A DNA stretch of 64,000 bases from Leifsonia sp. C5G2. Lineage in GTDB: Bacteria > Actinomycetota > Actinomycetes > Actinomycetales > Microbacteriaceae. Position 1 is the first letter of the stretch. Each line of letters begins with the position of its first letter. The notes beneath the pieces are model-generated. The model worked only from the letters and a program-made list of their open reading frames with translations. It was not told the origin of the DNA and made no database searches. Shown here one piece after another: positions 43,139 to 51,047 of this stretch. The stretch spans positions 1-64,000 of the forward strand of contig NZ_JABFMV010000004.1 of assembly GCF_013359685.1 (NCBI RefSeq), read 5' to 3'. The position numbers and the translations under genes are program-made.

Positions 43139-44806
43139 TCAGTCCGCGACGGGTGCGGCGTGCACGCCGTGCGGCGGCTCCTCCCCCGGGGCGGCGTCGG
43201 TCGCGGGCGCGATGTCCGCGGCGTGCGATCCGTGCGCGACGGCGTCCACCGGCACCGGGGCGGCGTGCGCGCCGTGCGTCGGCTCGGCGGCCCCGGCAGC
43301 GGCGGCTGCCTCCGCCGGAGCACCGGCGGCGGCGGGCTTGGCCCACGCCGGCGGCTTCGGCCGCTCCCACCACACCACGACGAGCGCACCCAGGAACGCG
43401 ACGGCCGCGGGCAGCAGCAGCGCCTCCGACATCGCCTGCGTGAAGCCGGCGTGCAGGAACTGCGGCAGCTCCGTACCCGCCGCGGCCTCGCTGGCGTTGG
43501 CCGCGCCGCCCGGCGCCTTGGGCAGGTCGACGGCGAGGCGGCCCGAGATGAGGGCGGCGATGGATGCGCTTCCCAGCACCGCGCCGATCTGGCGCGTGGT
43601 GTTGAAGACCCCCGAACCGGCTCCGGCCTGGTTCATCGGCAGGTTGCGGGTCGCGGTGGTGGAGATCGGTCCCCAGACGCCCGACATCGCGATGCCCATG
43701 AGGGCGCTCGGGATGAGCAGCAGGAAGATGTTCACATCCGGCGACAGCATCCTGGAGTAGAGGAACAGCGCGAACGCGAACAGCACCAGTGCAGGGGTGG
43801 CGATGTTGCGCGGGTTCACGCGGTCGATCAGGCGGCCGACGAACGGCGCGAGCACGCCGGAGAAGATCGCCGTGGGGGCGAGCATCAGCGCGGACTCGGT
43901 CGGGGTCAGGCCTCGCACGGTCTGGAAGTAGAACACCAGCGGGAGCGCCATACAGGTGACGGCGAAGCCGACCGTGGTGATCGCACCGTTCGAGAGCGAG
44001 AAGTTGCGGTCGCGGAACAGCGGCAGCGGGAGCAGCGGCTCCTTCTTGTTGAACGCCTGCCAGACGACGAACGCGGCGAGCACCACGATGCCGGCGATGA
44101 TGAGCCCCCACACCGAGATCGGGCCCCAGATGACGCCCCAGTCGTAGGTGCTGCCCTCCTGGATGCCGAACACCAGCAGGAACATGCCGACGGCCGAGAG
44201 GACGACGCCGAGGATGTCGAAGCTGTGGGTGTGCGTCGGCAGCTTCGGCACCAGGCGCATCGCCAGGATGAACGCCACGATGCCGACGGGCACGTTGATG
44301 AAGAAGATCCACTCCCATCCCAGGCTGTCGACGAGAACGCCGCCGAGCAGCGGGCCGACCAGGGTGGCGACACCGGCCACGGCGCCCCACAGGCCCATGG
44401 CCGCACCGCGGCGCTCGGGCGGGAAGATGCGGGTGATGACGGCCATCGTCTGCGGCGTCATCAGCGCCGCGCCGAGGCCCTGCACGACGCGGGCCGCGAT
44501 CAGGATGCCGATGTGGCCGGCGAAACCGCACCAGGCGGAGGCCGCGGTGAAGATGACGAGGCCGATCAGGTAGAGGTTCTTCGGGCCGAACCGGTCGCCG
44601 AGCCGCCCGGTGATGAGCAGCGGGACGGCGTAGGCGAGCAGGTAGGCGCTCGTCACCCAGATGACGGAGTTGTAGTCGGTGCCGAGGTTCAGGCCCTTCA
44701 TGATCGACGGGTTCGCGACGGACACGATGGTCGTGTCGATCAGGATCATGAAGAACCCGATGACGAGGGCCCAGAGGGCCGGCCAGGGCTTCAGTTGACG
44801 TTCCAT
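43139..44806 (-). CDS. MFS exporter, DHA2 (EmrB/QacA) family
   Basis: 555 residues with 14 membrane helices (about 12-500). The DHA2 signature regions ITGRLGDRFGPKNLYLIG and helix-5 GPLLGGVLVDSLGWEWIFFIN are clear. The cytoplasmic C-terminus is Ala/Pro-rich and repeats HGAHAAP, HGSHAAD and HGVHAAP. It is encoded 10 bases after a PadR regulator and is probably the drug or metabolite pump that regulator controls. Confidence 0.93.
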   Translation of the reverse strand: MERQLKPWPALWALVIGFFMILIDTTIVSVANPSIMKGLNLGTDYNSVIWVTSAYLLAYAVPLLITGRLGDRFGPKNLYLIGLVIFTAASAWCGFAGHIGILIAARVVQGLGAALMTPQTMAVITRIFPPERRGAAMGLWGAVAGVATLVGPLLGGVLVDSLGWEWIFFINVPVGIVAFILAMRLVPKLPTHTHSFDILGVVLSAVGMFLLVFGIQEGSTYDWGVIWGPISVWGLIIAGIVVLAAFVVWQAFNKKEPLLPLPLFRDRNFSLSNGAITTVGFAVTCMALPLVFYFQTVRGLTPTESALMLAPTAIFSGVLAPFVGRLIDRVNPRNIATPALVLFAFALFLYSRMLSPDVNIFLLLIPSALMGIAMSGVWGPISTTATRNLPMNQAGAGSGVFNTTRQIGAVLGSASIAALISGRLAVDLPKAPGGAANASEAAAGTELPQFLHAGFTQAMSEALLLPAAVAFLGALVVVWWERPKPPAWAKPAAAGAPAEAAAAAGAAEPTHGAHAAPVPVDAVAHGSHAADIAPATDAAPGEEPPHGVHAAPVAD

Positions 44807-44816
44807 GGTTCTTCTC

Positions 44817-45395
44817 TCAGTGCTCGTCCTCGGACCAGGACACTACGCCCGATTCGAGGTCTGCGATCAGGGATTCCAGCAGATCGGCGTCCGCCGCCGC
44901 CAGCGCGCGCTGGTAGCGGACGTCGACCCAGTACTTGGCGGGGACACCGCGCTGGGTGAGGTGCTCGACGGCGTCCTCCAGGACCGCCGTGTCGGCCCGG
45001 ATGAGCGAGACCCGCTTGCGCAGGAGCGCGACGACGGTCTCGAGCGGGAGGTTGTGCGCCTCGCCCAGACCGAGCGGGAACTCGGGGTACTCGTTGACGG
45101 GCGTGCCGATGATCTCGGTGATCCGCTCGCCGAGGGAACGCGTGCCCTCGTCCGTGATCTCGTAGGTGGTGCGCTCGGGCCGGTTGCCCTCGCGTTCGGT
45201 GCCGGTCGCGCGGACGAGGCCGTGGGCCTCCAGCCGGTCGACCGTGTGGTACAGCGAGCCGGGGCGCACTTTGACCAGGCGGTCCTCCGAGCGCTGCATG
45301 AGCGTCTGGTACATCTCGTACGGATGCGACGGACGCTCGGCCAGCAGCGCGAGCGCGGCGACGGCGAGGGGGGTGAGGGTGTGTGGTTCGGCCAT
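44817..45395 (-). CDS. PadR-family transcriptional regulator
   Basis: 192 residues: PadR winged helix (about 5-90; SHPYEMYQTLMQRSEDRL, GSLYHTVDRLEAHGLV) and a C-terminal helical dimerisation part. First gene of a two-gene operon with the DHA2 exporter. ATG 45395 has a GGAAG site upstream; an upstream ATG (45455) falls in the -35 box. A dyad over its -10 box indicates autorepression. Confidence 0.93.
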   Translation of the reverse strand: MAEPHTLTPLAVAALALLAERPSHPYEMYQTLMQRSEDRLVKVRPGSLYHTVDRLEAHGLVRATGTEREGNRPERTTYEITDEGTRSLGERITEIIGTPVNEYPEFPLGLGEAHNLPLETVVALLRKRVSLIRADTAVLEDAVEHLTQRGVPAKYWVDVRYQRALAAADADLLESLIADLESGVVSWSEDEH

Positions 45396-45413
45396 CTCGA
45401 CTTCCAGTTCGAT

Positions 45414-45429
45414 TATTCCAAGAGGAATA
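45414..45429. promoter_or_regulatory. PadR operator candidate for the exporter operon
   Basis: Perfect dyad TATTCC-AAGA-GGAATA. It overlaps the -10 box of the minus-strand promoter. Confidence 0.7.
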
Positions 45430-45455
45430 TACGGTACGGAACAGTGAACGGTCAA
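45426..45455 (-). promoter_or_regulatory. Promoter of the PadR-DHA2 operon
   Basis: Minus strand TTGACC (45450-45455), 18 bases, TATATT (45426-45431). This AT-rich patch stands out from the GC-rich surroundings. Confidence 0.7.
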
Positions 45456-45497
45456 GGGCGGTAGCGTGACATCCGTCCGACAGGAAAGGAATCGCCG

Positions 45498-46019
45498 ATG
45501 CTTCTCTCACTCCCCGGAGACCGCGCGCCGCGCGTCGCGGACGACGCCTGGGTTGCACCGAACGCGACCGTCGTCGGCGACGTCACGCTGGCACCGGGCT
45601 CGAGCGTCTGGTACGGCGCGGTGGTGCGGGCCGACAACGCGCCCATCGTCATCGGGCGCGACTCCAACCTCCAGGACAACGTGTCGGCGCACGTCGATCC
45701 CGCGTTCCCGCTGACGGTCGGGGAGCGGGTGTCGGTCGGTCACAACGCGGTGCTGCACGGCTGCACGATCGAGGACGACGTGCTGATCGGGATGAGCGCG
45801 ACCGTCCTCAACGGAGCCTGCATCGGTACCGGGTCGCTGGTGGCCGCCGGCGCCGTCGTGACGCAGGGAGCCGACATCCCGCCGCGCTCACTGGTCGCCG
45901 GGGTGCCGGCCAAGGTGCGCCGCGAGCTCACCGACGAGGAGCTGCGCGGCATCGCCCAGAACGCCGCCGTCTACCTGGACAAGGTGGCCCAGCACCGCCA
46001 GGCCACCCCCCTCGGCTGA
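45498..46019 (+). CDS. Gamma-carbonic-anhydrase-like hexapeptide protein
   Basis: 173 residues. A left-handed beta-helix of hexapeptide repeats (SVWYGAVVRAD, ATVLNGACIGTG) and the three His zinc ligands of the gamma class (NVSAH, then GHNAVLHG) are present. Active anhydrase or an acyltransferase-like relative are both possible. The ribosome site AGGAAAGGAA precedes ATG 45498, and a TAGCGT -10 box lies at about 45462. Confidence 0.9.
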   Translation: MLLSLPGDRAPRVADDAWVAPNATVVGDVTLAPGSSVWYGAVVRADNAPIVIGRDSNLQDNVSAHVDPAFPLTVGERVSVGHNAVLHGCTIEDDVLIGMSATVLNGACIGTGSLVAAGAVVTQGADIPPRSLVAGVPAKVRRELTDEELRGIAQNAAVYLDKVAQHRQATPLG

Positions 46020-46029
46020 GCGGCCGCCC

Positions 46030-46060
46030 GCCGAGTTGCGACATCTTGTCCCCACTCGGC
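46030..46060. terminator. Weak hairpin between convergent genes
   Basis: GCCGAGT (46030-46036) pairs with ACTCGGC (46054-46060) around a 17-base loop, between the carbonic-anhydrase-like gene and the convergent UDG-like gene. Stem is short; assignment is tentative. Confidence 0.35.
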
Positions 46061-46104
46061 GAAGATTGCCGCGATTACTCACGTGTCGGCGTCGGGGGCG
46101 GGGG

Positions 46105-46710
46105 TCAGGAATCGCGCATGGCCCGGTTCAGGGCGAGGAGCTGATCGGTGAACATCCGCGCTCCGCCCTGGGCGGGGTGGCGGATCGCCGGCGCCTCGAT
46201 GCCGGCCTCGGCGAGCGCGCCCTGCGCCTTCCGGCCGACGGCGACCACGGTCTCGATGCCGAGCGACTCGATGAGCTCCAGGGCGACAGGGCCGCCCGCG
46301 CGCACCTCGGAGGAGCGCGGCGTTCGGTTCGTCTGCGGCTTCCCCGCCACGAACGGGTGGTGCGGGTAGACCGGCCACGACAGCGGGAGGGGGCCCCGCC
46401 ACTGCGCCATGGTCTGCCAGAAGACGCGGCTCGACGCCTCCCACGGTGCCTGCGGCTCCGGCGGCAGCTCCAGCCCCGGCAGCACCCCGGCCTCCACCTC
46501 GCGGACGGAGGTGAACGGCACGCCGGTGACGGTCATCCCGCGCCAGCCGGGCGCCTCCCCGAGCAGCAGGACGGGCGCGTGCGGCCCCTCCAGGTAGCGC
46601 CGGAGGTTGCGCTCCCGCAGCCGCCCGAGCTCGTCGTCGCCGTACAGCAGCTCGGCGTCCGCGGGCTCCGGCACGGCCCGGATGAGATCGAAGAAGCGGT
46701 CGAACACCAC
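46105..46710 (-). CDS. Uracil-DNA-glycosylase-superfamily protein
   Basis: 201 residues. The substrate loop GEAPGWRGMTVTG (near 51-63) and a late HPAQGG (near 183) fit the UDG fold. It lacks the Fe-S cysteines of family 4/5 enzymes and belongs to a short actinobacterial group of unproved activity. Probable role is base-excision repair. It sits 6 bases after the alcohol dehydrogenase gene, perhaps by read-through only. Confidence 0.8.
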   Translation of the reverse strand: MVFDRFFDLIRAVPEPADAELLYGDDELGRLRERNLRRYLEGPHAPVLLLGEAPGWRGMTVTGVPFTSVREVEAGVLPGLELPPEPQAPWEASSRVFWQTMAQWRGPLPLSWPVYPHHPFVAGKPQTNRTPRSSEVRAGGPVALELIESLGIETVVAVGRKAQGALAEAGIEAPAIRHPAQGGARMFTDQLLALNRAMRDS

Positions 46711-46716
46711 CCCAGG

Positions 46717-47880
46717 CTACGGCCGCACCGCGACCCGCGGGTGCGTCGTCGCGGCGAGCGCCCGATCCACCTCGGCCAGCGGGAAGGTCTCCCCGACCTG
46801 CTCGGCGAACGGGTAGCGCTGCCACGTCTCGGCGAGGAAGCGGACCGCCTGCTCCAGGTGGCGCGGCGCATAGTTGTGGACGCCGCGGATCGTGAGCAGG
46901 CGCCGCACGAGCTGCTCCGGCACGATCCCGAGCTCCGGCCCGGGGCAGACCGACCCCACGAGCACGAGCACCCCGCCGACGTCGACCGCGGCGAGCAGGG
47001 AGCGGACGGCGGAGGGGTTGCCGGAGAGCTCCAGCGCGATCGTCGGCGCCGGCGCCCGGCCGCCCGCCTTCGCCAGCACGGAGGCGAGACCGGAGGGGGA
47101 GCCGGCGGCGGCGCGCGGGTCGGCCACGCCGATGGCGCCGAAGGCGAGCGCCGCCTCCCTGCGCTCGGGCAGCGGCTCGCTCACGACGACGCGGGCGCCG
47201 GCCTCCGTCGCCATCGCGGTCGCGGTGAGGCCGAGCATCCCGGCGCCGGCGACGAGCACGAGCGCGCCCTCAAGCGGGACGATGACGGACGCGGCCTCCA
47301 GGGCTGCGGCCACGGTCGCCGTCGAGCAGGAGGCCGGGGCGAGCACCTCCGCCGGGATGTCGTCCGGGACCCGCACGAGCGGGGTCCCGTCGAGGATGTG
47401 GGTGTGCGTGGCGAAGCCGCCGGACAGCTCCCAGCCGCGGCGCATCCGCTCGTGGCCGTACTTCTGGAGGCCTGCGCACTTCTGCGGAAGGCCGCGTCGG
47501 CAGCGGGCGCAGCGCCCGCACGGCACCGCGACCGACCAGACGACGCGCTCGCCCAGCGAGACGCGGTGTCCGTCGGTCGTCTTCGCGCCGCCGCGGCCGA
47601 GCGCGACGACGCGGCCGACCTGCTCGTGGCCGAGCACCAGCGGCGCCTGCGCCTGCCGGTGGCCGAGCACAGTGTGCACGTCGGAGCCGCAGACGGTCGC
47701 GAGCTCCACCTCCACGAGCACGTCCCCCGGCGCCAGGCGCACGCCGGGCACGGCGACCGCCTCGTGGGCGTGCCCCTCCCCCGGCCACACCATGGCGGTG
47801 GCGGACGGATACACGCTGACCCCCATCCCCAGGCGCGCCGGCGGCTCCACGACGCGCGGGGTCACCGCCTTGACCGTCAC
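46717..47880 (-). CDS. Zinc-dependent dehydrogenase, phosphonate-catabolism type
   Basis: 387 residues, GTG start overlapping the HAD gene stop. Medium-chain dehydrogenase: catalytic zinc site CGSDVHT near 61-67, structural zinc cluster CGRCARCRRGLPQKC, and nucleotide loop VAGAGMLGLTA. Its place after a phosphonatase-like and a FAD oxidoreductase gene matches the TIGR03366 group described as phosphonate-catabolism-associated alcohol dehydrogenase. Substrate unproved. Confidence 0.85.
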   Translation of the reverse strand: MTVKAVTPRVVEPPARLGMGVSVYPSATAMVWPGEGHAHEAVAVPGVRLAPGDVLVEVELATVCGSDVHTVLGHRQAQAPLVLGHEQVGRVVALGRGGAKTTDGHRVSLGERVVWSVAVPCGRCARCRRGLPQKCAGLQKYGHERMRRGWELSGGFATHTHILDGTPLVRVPDDIPAEVLAPASCSTATVAAALEAASVIVPLEGALVLVAGAGMLGLTATAMATEAGARVVVSEPLPERREAALAFGAIGVADPRAAAGSPSGLASVLAKAGGRAPAPTIALELSGNPSAVRSLLAAVDVGGVLVLVGSVCPGPELGIVPEQLVRRLLTIRGVHNYAPRHLEQAVRFLAETWQRYPFAEQVGETFPLAEVDRALAATTHPRVAVRP

Positions 47881-48749
47881 CGGGCGCCGAGCCCGGCGAG
47901 GTCGTGGTAGCCGAGGAGCTCGGGGAGGTCGGCAACACTGGGCAGCACGGCGTCGGCCCCGGCATCCAGCAGGGTGCGTTCGTCGTGCGCACCGGTCAGC
48001 ACGCCGACGACGAGCCCGGCACCGGCGGCGATGCCCGACGCGATGTCGGCCGGGGTGTCGCCGACGACGACCATCCCCTCGACGCTGGAGGTGCCGGTGC
48101 GCAGCAGGGCCGTCAGAGGGAGATCGGGGAATGGCCGGGCGCGGCCCGCGTCGTCCGCGCTCAGCGCCACGTCGGCGACGTCACGCCAGCCGACGGCGGC
48201 GAGCACCGCGTCCTGGGCGGTCTGCGACAGGCCGGTCACGAGGGCGACCTTGACGCCGGTGGCGCGGAGGAGCCGGATGACGTCCTCGGCGCCCGGGACG
48301 GCTCCGAGGCCGCCGACGGCGGCGATGTCTGCATATGCGGACGAGAACACGGCGGCGGCGTGCTGCGCCTGGTCGTCGTCGCCCGTCAGGGTGCGGAACA
48401 CCGCGAGAGGCGACCGGACGACGGCCTGGCGCGCGAAGTCCAGGGCGTCCTGACGGGCGGCCGGGGCCGGAGCGATCCCTGCAGCGTCGGCCGCGCGCTC
48501 GAAGGCGCGCTCCACCAGCCCGTCGTCGAGCAGGGTCGTGCCCGCGAGGGAGAGCACGACGAGCTCCAGGTCGGCGAGGTCGTCGTCCCGGCCGTCGTCG
48601 CCGCGGTCCTCCGCCCGCACGGCCGCGTCGTCGTCGAGGCCGTCGTCGAAGGCGTCCCAGTCCTCGTCGTCGGTGGATTCCGTCCCGAAGCCCGTCGCCT
48701 CCACGGTCACGTCGTCGAACTCGCTGGTGATGCGGCCGTCAGGGGTCAT
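47877..48749 (-). CDS. Phosphonatase-like HAD protein with altered nucleophile
   Basis: 290 residues. Residues 1-60 are a very acidic, disordered-looking extension. The HAD core then shows VALVTGLS (motif II), GRARPFPD (motif III region) and VVVGDTPAD (motif IV), as in the TIGR03351 phosphonatase-like group. Motif I reads LVVLSLAGTT, with Ser67 where the nucleophile Asp is expected. Either catalysis is lost or altered, or the protein is regulatory. Middle gene of a three-gene operon. Confidence 0.8.
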   Translation of the reverse strand: MTPDGRITSEFDDVTVEATGFGTESTDDEDWDAFDDGLDDDAAVRAEDRGDDGRDDDLADLELVVLSLAGTTLLDDGLVERAFERAADAAGIAPAPAARQDALDFARQAVVRSPLAVFRTLTGDDDQAQHAAAVFSSAYADIAAVGGLGAVPGAEDVIRLLRATGVKVALVTGLSQTAQDAVLAAVGWRDVADVALSADDAGRARPFPDLPLTALLRTGTSSVEGMVVVGDTPADIASGIAAGAGLVVGVLTGAHDERTLLDAGADAVLPSVADLPELLGYHDLAGLGAR

Positions 48750-48773
48750 GGTGGTGCCTTTCGTGCGGTGCGG

Positions 48774-49934
48774 CTAGCGGGCGCGGGCTGCGGAGCCCGC
48801 GGAGGTGAGGGACCCGAGGGCGCCGGCGAACAGCTCGTCGACGACCCGGTCGGCGAGGCCGAGACCGGTGGTCATGCCGATGCCCGCCGTCACCGAGACG
48901 ACACGGACGGCCGGAGCGGGTGAGGCGACGAGGAACTCGTCGGGCGCCGACGCGTACACGCCCTGCCAGCGCTCCCGGACGCGCAAGTCCGCCGTCCCGA
49001 ATAGCTCCCGTGCCTGCTCCAGCAGCAGGTCGAACGCGCCTTCGAGCTGGAACGGCGACACGTCCTCGCTCCGGTGCTGCGTTCCGCCGATCAGGAGCGC
49101 GCCGTCGGCGCGCTGCGTGTACAGCTGGTTCGCGTCGAGCGCGGCGAGCGCCGGGTGCTCGGCCGCGAGCCGGTCGTGCAGGGCGGAGGCGCTCGGCGTG
49201 CGCGCGAAGCCGGCGTAGCGCAGGAGCGACCAGCCGGTGAGCAGCGGCGAGGTGAGCGGACGGTCGAGCTCCGCCTCCAGCAGCATCATGTCGACCGCGC
49301 AGCGCCGGATCCCGTGATCGTCGGCGAGGCCGGGGAACAGCTGATCGAGGTCGTGATCGACCGCGACGACCACGGCGTCCCCGGCGAGCCGGCCGCGGGT
49401 GGTGTGGACGCGTCCCGTCTCGACGCCGACCACAGCCGTCTGCCAGAAGAAGTCGACACCGTGCGCGTCGAGCCACCGGCCGATCGCGGTGGGCGCTTCC
49501 CGCGGGTCGACCTGGAGGTCGGCGGGCAGGAACGCACCGCCGACTGCGACGCCGTCGGCGACCGGCACCCGGTCACGCACCTCGGCAGGAGTCAGGATGC
49601 GGGCGTCCTGGCCGCCGCGGCGCTCTCGGAACTCCTCCAGCACCGCCAGCTCGTCCTCCGCCCGGGCCACGACCATGGTGCCGGTCTCGCCCAGCCAGAA
49701 TCCCGCCTCCGGCGCGAGCGTCAGCCACAGCTCGCGCGCCAGCTCCGCGTACGCGCGGGCCTCGCCCTCCTGGCCCGTGACGCAGAGGTGGCCGGAGTTG
49801 CGGACGGAGGCTCCGGTGATCCCGGACGCGCGGTCCACCACGGCGACGGTGAGCCCACGGCGGAGTGCGGCGACGGCGTGCCCGAGACCGACGATGCCCG
49901 CGCCGACCACGACGAGGTCGTAATGCCTGCCCAT
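48774..49934 (-). CDS. FAD-dependent amine oxidoreductase (DAO family, TIGR03364 type)
   Basis: 386 residues. The N-terminal Rossmann motif [18 protein letters not shown] and a late [12 protein letters not shown] are those of DAO-type flavoproteins. Together with the two genes that follow it forms the set of families linked to phosphonate use; relatives oxidise N-substituted aminoethylphosphonates. No phosphonate transporter or C-P lyase gene is in the window. First gene of the operon, divergent from kynA. ATG 49934 chosen for the standard N-terminus. Confidence 0.85.
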   Translation of the reverse strand: MGRHYDLVVVGAGIVGLGHAVAALRRGLTVAVVDRASGITGASVRNSGHLCVTGQEGEARAYAELARELWLTLAPEAGFWLGETGTMVVARAEDELAVLEEFRERRGGQDARILTPAEVRDRVPVADGVAVGGAFLPADLQVDPREAPTAIGRWLDAHGVDFFWQTAVVGVETGRVHTTRGRLAGDAVVVAVDHDLDQLFPGLADDHGIRRCAVDMMLLEAELDRPLTSPLLTGWSLLRYAGFARTPSASALHDRLAAEHPALAALDANQLYTQRADGALLIGGTQHRSEDVSPFQLEGAFDLLLEQARELFGTADLRVRERWQGVYASAPDEFLVASPAPAVRVVSVTAGIGMTTGLGLADRVVDELFAGALGSLTSAGSAARAR

Positions 49935-50083
49935 CCCGAGCCCCTCTCTCCGCTCCCTGCGACGCCGCAGCACCGCCCGACCGGGGTCGACGGGCTCCGA
50001 CGTGCACGCTACGCACCGCGCCCAACCCCCCGGTTACGCGCGGGTGAACGTTCGTCCCGCGCCCGGCCCGTTTCGTGGTGCCG

Positions 50084-50141
50084 CGAGGTGCTCGCAAGTG
50101 CGGGCGACACGCCGGGAGGGACAGCAACGGCGAGCACCTCG
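50084..50141. promoter_or_regulatory. Spaced inverted repeat upstream of kynA
   Basis: CGAGGTGCTCG (50084-50094) and its exact complement CGAGCACCTCG (50131-50141) are 36 bases apart in the 252-base gap between kynA and the divergent FAD gene. It could be a site for the PaaX-type regulator at the end of the kyn operon, with looping, or an mRNA-independent DNA hairpin. The rest of the gap shows nothing else clear. Confidence 0.45.
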
Positions 50142-50151
50142 GCGAAGGGTG

Positions 50152-50180
50152 TTGCACTTTTCGGGCGGTCGGCGGAAGAT
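50152..50180 (+). promoter_or_regulatory. Candidate kynA promoter
   Basis: TTGCAC (50152-50157), 17 bases, GAAGAT (50175-50180), then six bases to ATG 50187. The -10 is a poor match, but spacing agrees with the leaderless pattern seen elsewhere. Confidence 0.4.
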
Positions 50181-50186
50181 TGCAGC

Positions 50187-51047
50187 ATGGTGGATGGCGA
50201 CAACACCCGCGAGTTCGACCCCGACATCGTCACCGACTTCCGCGAGCGGATGTCGTACGGCTCCTACCTGGACCTCGGGACGCTGCTCAGCGCGCAGCGA
50301 CCGGTGAGCCGTCCGCCGCACCACGACGAGCTGCTGTTCATCATCCAGCACCAGACCACCGAGCTCTGGCTGAAGCTGGTACTTCACGAGCTGGAGTCGG
50401 CCCGCGACCTGCTGCGCGCGGACGACCTCTCGCCCGCCCTCAAGCGCATCGCCCGCGTGAAGCACATCCAGCGCACCCTGACCGAGCAGTGGTCGGTGCT
50501 GGCGACTCTGACGCCGACCGAATACGCGGAGTTCCGCGGGTTCCTCGGCAACTCGTCGGGCTTCCAGTCGTACCAGTACCGCGCGGTCGAGTTCGTGCTC
50601 GGCAACAAGAACCGCCGCATGCTGAGCGTCTTCGAGAGCGACCCGGACGCGCACGCCCTGCTGGCCGCGCTGCTGGAGGCTCCCAGCATCTACGACGAGT
50701 TCCTGCGGTACCTCGCCCGGGCCGGCTTCGCCGTGCCGCGCGCTCTGCTGGAGCGGGACGTCACCCAGGCCCACGTCTTCACACCGGAGCTCGTGCCGGT
50801 GTTCCGCGAGATCTACGAGCACGCCGCGGACCACTGGCGCGAGTACGAGGCCTGCGAGGAGTTCGTCGATCTGGAGGACAACTTCCAGCTCTGGCGCTTC
50901 CGCCACTTGAAGACCGTTCAGCGCACGATCGGGATGAAGACGGGAACCGGCGGATCCTCCGGAGCCGGCTTCCTCCAGAAGGCACTCGAGCTGACCTTCT
51001 TCCCCGAGCTGTACGCCGTCCGCACCGAGATCGGGACACCCGCATGA
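50187..51047 (+). CDS. kynA: Tryptophan 2,3-dioxygenase
   Basis: Haem enzyme opening the indole ring of tryptophan to N-formylkynurenine. 286 residues; active-site [14 protein letters not shown] with the distal His, YQYRAVEF, and the proximal-His region [20 protein letters not shown]. First gene of a kynA-amidohydrolase-kynU-paaX operon. No ribosome site before ATG 50187. Confidence 0.97.
   Translation: MVDGDNTREFDPDIVTDFRERMSYGSYLDLGTLLSAQRPVSRPPHHDELLFIIQHQTTELWLKLVLHELESARDLLRADDLSPALKRIARVKHIQRTLTEQWSVLATLTPTEYAEFRGFLGNSSGFQSYQYRAVEFVLGNKNRRMLSVFESDPDAHALLAALLEAPSIYDEFLRYLARAGFAVPRALLERDVTQAHVFTPELVPVFREIYEHAADHWREYEACEEFVDLEDNFQLWRFRHLKTVQRTIGMKTGTGGSSGAGFLQKALELTFFPELYAVRTEIGTPA

Noticed and set aside
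40362-44531. Open frame of 1389 codons on the minus strand
   Set aside because: Crosses purC, the RraA-like, CatE-like and exporter genes in the wrong frame or strand; low-complexity composition only.
41430-46060. Shared sequence GCCGAGTTGCG at about 41434 and 46029 as another repeat family
   Set aside because: Only 11 bases are shared and the flanks differ; probably chance in GC-rich DNA.
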